The position numbers were made by a program, and so were the translations under genes. The notes beneath the pieces were generated by a model that was given only the letters and a program-made list of their open reading frames with translations, searched no databases and was not told the DNA's origin. From Candidatus Moranbacteria bacterium UBA1302 (GTDB lineage: Bacteria; Patescibacteriota; Minisyncoccia; Moranbacterales; UBA1568), in the NCBI GenBank assembly GCA_002307715.1, contig DBUA01000008.1, positions 1 through 20,591 on the forward strand: DNA of 20,591 bases. Direction: 5' to 3'. Positions 14,742 to 20,591 of this stretch are shown in pieces (within the stretch, counting starts at the first letter, position 1; each line of letters opens with the position of its first letter).

Positions 14742-15797
14742 TCAGACGGCATCCTGGCTACCATGAGTATCATCCGCCTCTTCTTGAGGAGGAAGAGCGA
14801 GCGCTGCCGCTTGCCGCATAAACTCCTGATCTTTCTGGAGGATTTTCGGAACCAAGAAAGCGACGTCAGCGCCATCCTTCAAGGAAGCTACCTGCTCAAG
14901 CGTTCCTTTTTTAGCAATATCAATCATTTCGCGATACCCTTCCATATCCGGTGCCGCGAACCTGATATTCCTATAATCTTGCTGGATACCGATCATGACA
15001 ACGCGTGCCGTTCGCGCTTCTGGCAACATTTCTGCCAGTACGTTTCCCGAATGACGCCGATTCGGAATACTAACCACATCAATATTGAACGACTCATCGC
15101 GCTTCAGACTTTCATCGGCATAATGCATCGCATAAGCCGGATCAATTTCCGCCACCTTACGCATGAATGTTCGATTCGCCTTCATAGCCGCCGGAACACC
15201 CTGAAGAAAAGACCCGAGCGAATCGATGCTTTCTGCCAATTGATCAAGATACTGCTTAAGCTCTCCGGTCTCTTCCGTGCGATCGATGGAAATACGCTCG
15301 CGTCCGAACTCATCATCAGATTGTTCCATCTTGATTGTCGGATTTCCAACCGTATCAAGCGACGTATCATGATGTGTTGACTCAAGAGCAGATTCCGGAG
15401 CCTCTGCTGATGCCATATCCGAAACAGCTTCCGACGAAGAAGTCTCGGGAGCTTCAGTGAGTGTTTCTGCCGTTTGCGTTGATTTTCCAAGCTTCTCCTC
15501 AAGAGCTTGACGCTCACGTATCAACCGAAGAAGATCGTCATCGCTCTTATCGGCCGTGATACTCTTATTAAGAGCCTCCAGAGCCATTTGTGTCTCTTCC
15601 TGTTCGCGTTTCAATTTCTCGGCCGCTTCCCGACGCTCACGCTCTTCCTGTTCGAATGATTGGAGCAACGCGGAAAGATCCTTACGTTCCGCTAGCAATT
15701 CAAGCGTTTCATCATCAGTCAACGCACCGAAAGGAGTCTCCGCAATTTCGCGAAGACGCGCTTCCACTCCATCCCTCCCCATGGTCGTTGCGTTCAT
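14742..15797 (-). CDS. Conserved-looking coiled-coil protein of unknown function
   Basis: I do not recognise a characterised family. The 351-residue form begins at ATG 15797, 31 bases after the gap stop; a longer frame from 15893 would run 65 bases into gap and is disfavoured. Residues about 38-105 are rich in Glu, Lys, Arg and Leu with heptad spacing and look like a coiled coil. Residues 106-165 form an acidic Ser/Thr/Glu linker that is probably disordered. Residues 175-335 form a folded helical part with units such as NRTFMRKVAEIDPAYAMHYA and KDQEFMRQAAALAL, which recall DUF4116-like helical repeats. No signal peptide or membrane helix is present, so it should be cytoplasmic. Its place between gap and the amidohydrolase suggests co-expression with glycolysis, perhaps as a scaffold or regulator. 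Weak GAGAAA precedes the start too closely. Confidence 0.75.
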   Translation of the reverse strand: MNATTMGRDGVEARLREIAETPFGALTDDETLELLAERKDLSALLQSFEQEERERREAAEKLKREQEETQMALEALNKSITADKSDDDLLRLIRERQALEEKLGKSTQTAETLTEAPETSSSEAVSDMASAEAPESALESTHHDTSLDTVGNPTIKMEQSDDEFGRERISIDRTEETGELKQYLDQLAESIDSLGSFLQGVPAAMKANRTFMRKVAEIDPAYAMHYADESLKRDESFNIDVVSIPNRRHSGNVLAEMLPEARTARVVMIGIQQDYRNIRFAAPDMEGYREMIDIAKKGTLEQVASLKDGADVAFLVPKILQKDQEFMRQAAALALPPQEEADDTHGSQDAV

Positions 15798-15828
15798 TTT
15801 CTCGTATTTTCGTTTTTTATATTTCCGG

Positions 15829-16824
15829 TCAGATACGCTCTGCCAGCTCAACGAGCCGATTCGAATATCCCCATTCATTATCATACCACGCAACGATCTT
15901 CACAAGGTCACCATCCACCACTTTTGTCATGGAAAGATCAACAATAGTCGAATGCGGATTTCCGATGAAGTCAGAAGAAACTAACGGCTCATCAGTAACA
16001 GCAAGCACCGGGCGATACTGCGGCTGTTTCGATGCTTCTTTCAAAACCGAACTGATTTCTTCCTTCGTTACCTTACGTTTCAAAAGGAACGTGAAGTCAG
16101 TAAGCGATACGACGATTGTCGGAACGCGAACCGACAAGCCGTCAAAAAGCCCTGCTAATTCAGGCATCACTTGCGTCACGGCAATAGCTGCACCAGTCGT
16201 GGTCGGAACGATATTCTGTGCAGCGGCGCGAGCACGCCGCAGATCCTTATGCGGACCATCTTGGAGATTCTGATCTGCCGTATAGGAATGAACTGTCGTC
16301 ATCAGCGCCTTCTCAATACCAAACGCCTTATGGATGACATCAGCAACCGGAGCTAAACAGTTCGTCGTGCATGACGCATTCGAAATGACTGGTTCGCCAG
16401 CATATTTTTCATCATTGACCCCGATAAGAAATGTCGGAACAGACCCATCATCACCTTTCGAAGGAGCAGAAAGTACGACTTTCTTTGCACCGGCATCGAT
16501 ATGCTGTCGCGCGCTCTCACTATCCGTGAATCGCCCCGTACATTCAAGCACGACATCAACGTCCAATTCACCCCACGGCAATTTCTTCGGATCCGGCTCA
16601 GCATAAACAGGAATTTCCCGACCAGCGATGACTAGCATAGCGCCACGCGCCTCGACAGTCTCACGATAATGCCCATACGCCGTATCATATCGAAGCAAAT
16701 GAGCCAATATATCGGCGCTCGTCAAATCGTTAATCGCTACGATTTCGATATCATCCTTCGTCAAAGCCACTTTAAGCGCTGCGCGTCCAATACGTCCAAA
16801 CCCATTGATAGCTATTTTCTTCAT
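15829..16824 (-). CDS. gap: Glyceraldehyde-3-phosphate dehydrogenase
   Basis: The 331-residue enzyme oxidises glyceraldehyde 3-phosphate to 1,3-bisphosphoglycerate with NAD and phosphate. The Rossmann motif INGFGRIGR (6-14), Asp33 after the second strand (favouring NAD over NADP), the active-site SNASCTTNCLAP with Cys152, and His179 in TTVHSYTADQ are all in place, as are PHKDLRRARAAAQNIVPTTT and the C-terminal WYDNEWGYSNR. Length is normal. It lies 62 bases after fba and 31 before the coiled-coil gene, in the order fba-gap. The gap before it contains an ATTAA-N6-TTAAT inverted repeat but no good promoter. No Shine-Dalgarno is visible. Confidence 0.97.
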   Translation of the reverse strand: MKKIAINGFGRIGRAALKVALTKDDIEIVAINDLTSADILAHLLRYDTAYGHYRETVEARGAMLVIAGREIPVYAEPDPKKLPWGELDVDVVLECTGRFTDSESARQHIDAGAKKVVLSAPSKGDDGSVPTFLIGVNDEKYAGEPVISNASCTTNCLAPVADVIHKAFGIEKALMTTVHSYTADQNLQDGPHKDLRRARAAAQNIVPTTTGAAIAVTQVMPELAGLFDGLSVRVPTIVVSLTDFTFLLKRKVTKEEISSVLKEASKQPQYRPVLAVTDEPLVSSDFIGNPHSTIVDLSMTKVVDGDLVKIVAWYDNEWGYSNRLVELAERI

Positions 16825-16886
16825 ACATTTTGATGATTAATACCGGTTAATGCTCATCTTACGGCTATGGGTGACGCATCTGACTC

Positions 16887-17744
16887 TTAGGCCTTTCCGG
16901 AACTCCCAAAAGCAAGGATCTTCTCTTTGACTGCTTTCTTGGCAGAATCTTTCGCTGATCCCATAATCTTCCGCAAATCAGTCTCATCGCCATCTCTCAA
17001 AACTTCTCTCAAACCGCTGACAAACGCAACGCGGACCGCCGTATCAACATTGAAACAACTGATGCCACGTTTAATAACCTCGGAAATACGATCCTCATGC
17101 CAATCGGATGACCCGTGCAGCACTAACGGAAGATCGACACGAGATGCGACAGCGGAAAGCCTGTCATAATCCGGCTGTTCACGCTCTCGAAAGAAACCAT
17201 GGGCATTACCGATAGCCACTGCCAGCGTGTCGATACCGGTTTCAGAAGAAAATTGCGCTGCCTGATCCGGATCAGTCATATAGCGTTCCCAATCTATGCC
17301 CTCTGTTTGGATTTCCCCGAGATACGGCACATTGCCGAGTTCAGCCTGTACCACTACTCCTTGGGCGTGAGCAATATCGACTATCTTCTTCGTCATCATG
17401 AGGTTATCGACATACTCTTTGCGCGACCCATCATACATGACGGAAGTGAATCCGATATCCATCGCTCGCATCACCACTTCAAAGTTCTTACCATGATCAA
17501 GATGAATGCCGATCGGAATATCATTCGCATAAAACTCGGATATATTCTTGATCAGATGGAAAATAGCCCTCCCGCCAGCATAATCGAACGTTTTTTCTGT
17601 CATCTGCAGTATGACCGGCGATGAGAGTTCTTGAGCCGTCTCAATAATCGCCTTCGTCGTCTCAAGATTGACCGTATTGAAAGCACCGACCGCATAACCG
17701 CCCGCTTTCGCTTTCTCCAACATTTCTTTTACATTCGCCAACAT
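16887..17744 (-). CDS. fba: Class II fructose-bisphosphate aldolase
   Basis: The 285-residue TIM-barrel enzyme cleaves fructose 1,6-bisphosphate into dihydroxyacetone phosphate and glyceraldehyde 3-phosphate, feeding tpiA and gap beside it. Zinc and catalytic residues of class II enzymes are visible: GIHLDHG (79-85; Asp83, His84), AELGNVPYLGE (134-144, Glu135), GNAHGFF (179-185, His182), LHGSSDW (209-215, His210) and FNVDT (231-235). The short length is like GatY/KbaY/FbaA-type enzymes, so tagatose-bisphosphate aldolase cannot be excluded; with galT nearby both substrates are worth considering, but fructose bisphosphate fits the gap/tpiA context better. It starts 14 bases after tpiA with no clear Shine-Dalgarno. 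Confidence 0.92.
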   Translation of the reverse strand: MLANVKEMLEKAKAGGYAVGAFNTVNLETTKAIIETAQELSSPVILQMTEKTFDYAGGRAIFHLIKNISEFYANDIPIGIHLDHGKNFEVVMRAMDIGFTSVMYDGSRKEYVDNLMMTKKIVDIAHAQGVVVQAELGNVPYLGEIQTEGIDWERYMTDPDQAAQFSSETGIDTLAVAIGNAHGFFREREQPDYDRLSAVASRVDLPLVLHGSSDWHEDRISEVIKRGISCFNVDTAVRVAFVSGLREVLRDGDETDLRKIMGSAKDSAKKAVKEKILAFGSSGKA

Positions 17745-17758
17745 ATGTTTTGTCGCTT

Positions 17759-18583
17759 TTAATGAATATCATCTTCTTTTACGCGCTCTTCTGAAATCGC
17801 ATAATCTTCGCACAGCTGCATCATTTTGATGATCTCATAAGGAAACAAACTCTCACGGCCAACAAGTACTCCATCCATCCCTGCTTCCCAAAGCACCTGG
17901 GGAAGGAATACGCTCTTCACAGAACCACCATACAGCATCATGACACGATCAGCAGTCTGCTTGTCAAACCACTCTGTCAGCAGCGTCCGTATCAGCATGC
18001 CGACTTCGAATATCTCACTCTTTTCCGGCAAACGGTCAGTACCGATAGCCCAGCGAGGCTCATAAGCGACGATAATCTTCTCAGCCTGAAGCTTCGATAA
18101 CCCAGAAAAAACGCTCTTAAGCTGTCGTTCCAACGTTGCAGCCGTCATACCATCTTTCCGCTCTTCCCCTGTCTCTCCTATACAAACAATCGGGGTCAGA
18201 TACTGCTTCAGCGCTGCTGCCACCTTCTCACGAACGATAGCATCCGTTTCACCAGCATACAGACGCCGCTCACTGTGTCCGACAAGCGTATACTCAGCCC
18301 CTTCATTCTTAGCCATAGCAGGCGAAGTCTCGCCCGTGAAAGCGCCGCTCTTCTCCCAAAAAACATTCTGAACACCTTTGCGGAAGATTTCCGGCAACCG
18401 ATCGAACCGCTCAAGATAAATCGTTGGCGGACACAGAATACCGACAACGTGCGGAAAAATCTTCCCTTCCGATTCCCGAATAATCAATGAAAGATACTGG
18501 TCTGCTTCATCGCGCGACAGAAGATTCATCTTCAAATTACCGACAACATAGAATTTCCGCATACTCCAATAGTTCTTGCTCAT
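17759..18583 (-). CDS. tpiA: Triosephosphate isomerase
   Basis: The 274-residue protein interconverts dihydroxyacetone phosphate and glyceraldehyde 3-phosphate. The active-site Asn16 and Lys18 (GNLKMN), His103 (LVGHSERR), Glu175 (AYEPRWAIGT) and the phosphate loop YGGSV are present. Two family-invariant spots differ: the Trp of GNWKMN is Leu, and the loop-6 hinge PVW is PRW with a changed far hinge (GTDRLPEKSE). Those residues tune loop closure, so kinetics may differ, but the catalytic set is complete. It has an extra 20-residue C-terminal tail (about 255-274). ATG 18562 (MRKFYVVGN) is an alternative start that fits the family better, but GGAG lies only one base before it; ATG 18583 has GGGGG 12 bases before. 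It sits 18 bases from galT and 14 from fba. Confidence 0.93.
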   Translation of the reverse strand: MSKNYWSMRKFYVVGNLKMNLLSRDEADQYLSLIIRESEGKIFPHVVGILCPPTIYLERFDRLPEIFRKGVQNVFWEKSGAFTGETSPAMAKNEGAEYTLVGHSERRLYAGETDAIVREKVAAALKQYLTPIVCIGETGEERKDGMTAATLERQLKSVFSGLSKLQAEKIIVAYEPRWAIGTDRLPEKSEIFEVGMLIRTLLTEWFDKQTADRVMMLYGGSVKSVFLPQVLWEAGMDGVLVGRESLFPYEIIKMMQLCEDYAISEERVKEDDIH

Positions 18584-18601
18584 CAGCGATTCATACCCCC
18601 A

Positions 18602-19684
18602 TCAGTCATCAAGTTTCGATCTCAGATATTCTGCTGCTGCTTCCGGTTTGATTGTTGATATCTCTATACCAGTTGATAATTCGAAACCAGCCCAAGTCGC
18701 CGTATGCGGAAGAATCTCTATATGCCATTGATAATGCGGATAATCTTTGCCATCGCACGGCGCCGTATGGATATAGAAATTAAACGGCGGATCATTGAGA
18801 CCATCGTGGATAGCCCTCAACGATTTCCGAAGCGCTTCTGCAGCTGCGAATTTCTCTTCATCAGTTATACGCTCAAAATACGGATTCGGGCGTTTCCCGA
18901 CTATCCATACCTCGAATGCCGCTCTCGAAGCGAATGGACAAAAAGCGATGAAATGCTCATTTTCAAAAACGATACGTTTCTTCGTTTCCCGCTCATGTTC
19001 TACGATAACGCCAAAGACTTTACGACGTGTGCTCCGATAATACCGTTCCGCGCCATCCAGTTCAAGACGGATATAAGGAGAAATAACCGGAATAGCCATC
19101 AGCTGCGAGTGCGGATGAGCGATGGAAGCTCCAGCCTCTTTCCCGTGGTTATGAAAGATCTGTATATAATTGACGCTCTTACGATTCATGAGCGCTATAT
19201 ATCGGTCTTGATAGGCATCAAGCGCTTCTGCAACCTGCCACGTCTCAAGTAAACCGAGCGAACGATGCGGATCACGAGTGATGATGACTTCATGATAACC
19301 CGATCCATTCATCGCAAAATACGGACCTTCGGAAATCTCCTTGACGGCACGTCCGCGCGAAAAGGCTGGATACTTATTTGGAATGACGCGCAAACTCCAA
19401 TCGCCATCACTGCGCTGATAAACAAGCACGTCCTTTTCCTGACCACTCGCTTCAGGATTCTCGAATGGATCAGCCCCTTCGATACTAGGAATACGGTCTG
19501 GTTTCACGAAATCATCCGGGCGACGCGCACGTCCCGTTGCAATAACCACCCAATCGCCAGTGACGATATCCTGACGCAACTCAGATTCATAAGCTGATGA
19601 TGCATCATGCTTTTTTTCTACTCTTGTTTCTGACATGTTTATTTCGTTCATTTTTCTTTTTTCTTTCGAGATACTATCGCACAT
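18602..19684 (-). CDS. galT: Galactose-1-phosphate uridylyltransferase-like HIT-family transferase
   Basis: The 360-residue protein belongs to the GalT branch of the HIT superfamily, which swaps UMP between UDP-glucose and galactose 1-phosphate through a uridylyl-histidine. The catalytic HPHSQ is at 190-194 (nucleophile His192), with NHGKEAGAS before it, GSGYHEVI (127-134) in the first half, and HIEILPH in the second-half HIT repeat. In E. coli GalT a CxxC near residue 52 binds zinc; here that place reads ADPFENPE (71-78), so both Cys are gone. The start is uncertain: ATG 19684 lies one base after the upstream stop (TGA-G-ATG), suggesting coupling, and 19651 and 19636 are alternatives. A related nucleotidyltransferase acting on another sugar phosphate is possible. 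It is probably involved in supplying nucleotide sugars for the glycosyltransferases. Confidence 0.85.
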   Translation of the reverse strand: MCDSISKEKRKMNEINMSETRVEKKHDASSAYESELRQDIVTGDWVVIATGRARRPDDFVKPDRIPSIEGADPFENPEASGQEKDVLVYQRSDGDWSLRVIPNKYPAFSRGRAVKEISEGPYFAMNGSGYHEVIITRDPHRSLGLLETWQVAEALDAYQDRYIALMNRKSVNYIQIFHNHGKEAGASIAHPHSQLMAIPVISPYIRLELDGAERYYRSTRRKVFGVIVEHERETKKRIVFENEHFIAFCPFASRAAFEVWIVGKRPNPYFERITDEEKFAAAEALRKSLRAIHDGLNDPPFNFYIHTAPCDGKDYPHYQWHIEILPHTATWAGFELSTGIEISTIKPEAAAEYLRSKLDD

Positions 19685-19685
19685 C

Positions 19686-20456
19686 TCATGCTACTCGTTT
19701 TCTTTTCGTATATTCACGGATACGATATGCACCTGTCAGAAGCCTCAATTTCGTCTTAAAAAGATCGATAATCACCTGAATGAAGCCGTTCGGACCGGTC
19801 AATCTTACTGTTGATCCCTCTTCATTCATCCAACGCACCGGCATCTGTTTCACCTTGAATCCCAATTTGATCGAAAGCACAATCTGTTCAAAATCGAATC
19901 CGAACCGATCAACAACCATCCGGCTCGCCACCTGCTCAGCGGATTCAGCAGACATCATCTTGAAACCGCACTGAGTATCAGGATAACTCCAAAGTCCGAG
20001 TACGATACGTATCAGCCAATTGCCAGTTTCGCCCATGATTTCACGATACTTCGGCTGATGCACTTGCACGAACGATCCCTCTATTTTTCTCGATCCTATA
20101 ACGACATCATAACCAGCTTCAAACTGAGGCAGAAAAGAATCAAGATGCATGATGGATGTTGAGCCGTCCGCATCAAGAAAAAGCCGATATTTTCCATGAG
20201 CAGCGAGCAGCCCTTGTCGCACAACGTAACCTTTGCCGTGATTTTCAGTATTCTCAATAACCGCCAGATGCGGGATCTGAAGAGCATAATTACGAGCGAC
20301 TTCGGCAGTATTATCTGGAGAACCATCCACGACAATGATAATCTCATACGTGTAGCTCTTCTCTTTCAAATACGTGTCAATTTCAAGCAAGTTGCGTCCG
20401 ATGCGCTCTCCTTCTTTGTACGCAGGGATAATAATCGAAAGATACGGCTGTTCCAT
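19686..20456 (-). CDS. GT2 dolichyl/polyprenyl-phosphate glycosyltransferase (DPG-synthase-like)
   Basis: The 256-residue protein is a GT-A fold, family GT2 enzyme that should move a sugar from a nucleotide donor to a polyprenyl phosphate on the inner membrane face. It begins LSIIIPAYKEGERI (6-19), has VVDGSPDNT (42-50), ENHGKGYVVRQGLL (71-84), the metal-binding DADG (95-98), and DTQCGFKMM plus RFGFDFE in the C-terminal half. That set is typical of Alg5-like dolichyl-phosphate glucosyltransferases rather than DPM synthase. No transmembrane anchor is visible; RKRKR-like basic residues near the C-terminus may bind membrane. It could feed the GT39-like enzyme at 155-2035. It is first in the long cluster, with an extended -10 promoter 48 bases upstream and no Shine-Dalgarno. 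Confidence 0.88.
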   Translation of the reverse strand: MEQPYLSIIIPAYKEGERIGRNLLEIDTYLKEKSYTYEIIIVVDGSPDNTAEVARNYALQIPHLAVIENTENHGKGYVVRQGLLAAHGKYRLFLDADGSTSIMHLDSFLPQFEAGYDVVIGSRKIEGSFVQVHQPKYREIMGETGNWLIRIVLGLWSYPDTQCGFKMMSAESAEQVASRMVVDRFGFDFEQIVLSIKLGFKVKQMPVRWMNEEGSTVRLTGPNGFIQVIIDLFKTKLRLLTGAYRIREYTKRKRVA

Positions 20457-20503
20457 AGAAAAAGATAAGATAAGTAATCGTCCCAGTTATCGGACATGCA
20501 ACT

Positions 20504-20512
20504 ATTGTACCA
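20504..20512 (-). promoter_or_regulatory. Extended -10 promoter for the GT2-galT-tpiA cluster
   Basis: The minus strand reads TGG-TACAAT (20512-20504): an extended -10 with five of six consensus bases. No good -35 is found at 17 bases. It directly follows the T-tract of the terminator at 20514-20548. Expected start is near 20497, which coincides with an ATG at 20498-20496. Confidence 0.5.
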
Positions 20513-20513
20513 T

Positions 20514-20548
20514 AAAAAAGAAAGACGCGCATCAATGCACGTCTTTCT
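20514..20548 (-). terminator. Intrinsic terminator of the gene beyond the right edge
   Basis: Minus-strand arms AGAAAGACGTGCA and TGCGCGTCTTTCT pair over 13 positions with one G-U pair and loop TTGA, and run into TTTTTT. The G-U pair exists only on the minus strand, so it ends leftward transcription coming from outside the window. Confidence 0.85.
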
Positions 20549-20561
20549 CCGCAAAATATCT

Positions 20562-20591
20562 TTACGGCGCCACTTCTTTCCAGTTGAAGTC
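20562..20591 (-). CDS. Last codons of a gene entering from the right (partial)
   Basis: The minus strand from the right edge reads DFNWKEVAP and stops at TAA 20564-20562, 14 bases before a strong terminator. The position makes this the likely C-terminus of a real gene, but nine residues allow no identification. Confidence 0.45.
   Translation of the reverse strand, partial: DFNWKEVAP

Noticed and set aside
14541..15380. 279-residue plus-strand frame
   Set aside because: Lies antisense to the amidohydrolase and coiled-coil genes, whose own frames carry family motifs or fitting operon spacing; the composition looks like a shadow.
1..20591. TGA recoding to Gly as in Gracilibacteria/SR1
   Set aside because: Several well-defined genes (ftsQ, GT4, murD, GT2) end at TGA exactly where their families end.
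1..20591. CRISPR array, tRNA, rRNA, insertion sequence or prophage genes
   Set aside because: No direct-repeat array, cloverleaf, transposase, integrase or phage motif was found on either strand.

Overview
The window looks like a chromosomal stretch of a Candidate Phyla Radiation (Patescibacteria) bacterium with a Gram-positive-like or monoderm cell plan. Evidence is the compact minus-strand operons, short or absent Shine-Dalgarno sequences, stripped-down but recognisable peptidoglycan and division genes (murA, murD, mreB, ftsQ), lower glycolysis genes, and several surface-sugar glycosyltransferases. TGA is used as a stop by ftsQ, murD and both kinds of cytoplasmic glycosyltransferase, so the TGA=Gly code of Gracilibacteria/SR1 is excluded. 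I cannot place it to class from this sequence alone.

Layout: (1) 1-2035, plus strand: the tail of one gene and a large GT-C membrane glycosyltransferase (GT39-like). (2) 2099-8687, minus strand, convergent with the first block: murA > mreB > GT4 > GT4 > DNA polymerase III delta' > ftsQ, apparently one long operon behind a good sigma70-type promoter at 8748-8776. (3) 8789-9406, minus strand: a region with little ordinary coding. It holds three further intrinsic terminators, a near-consensus promoter, a run of seven almost contiguous hairpins that looks like a structured non-coding RNA or leader, and a small GC-rich gene broken by one base in a G6 run. (4) 9428-11632, minus strand: an accessory redox/sensor block with a CsoR/CstR-family repressor and its own palindromic operator, a short-chain dehydrogenase, and an AhpF-like thioredoxin reductase. 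(5) 11654-20456, minus strand: a long sugar-and-envelope cluster: GT2 (DPG-synthase-like) > galT > tpiA > fba > gap > coiled-coil unknown > amidohydrolase > murD. (6) The right edge has a terminator and the last codons of another minus-strand gene.

Together, blocks 2 and 5 join hexose/triose metabolism (galT, fba, tpiA, gap) to precursor and polymer steps at the envelope (murA, murD, lipid-linked sugar GT2, GT4s, GT39) and to shape and division (mreB, ftsQ). Block 4 is likely a small stress-response unit.

The points most worth a second look are: the hairpin-tiled RNA region at 8789-9055; the frame-broken small ORF whose codon pattern recalls diversity-generating-retroelement variable repeats; an amidohydrolase of the D-aminoacylase family in which four of six metal ligands are replaced; an MreB with Asn for Asp in the phosphate-2 loop; and a CsoR-family repressor lacking the Cu-binding His but sitting next to a clean ATACCC-N5-GGGTAT operator.
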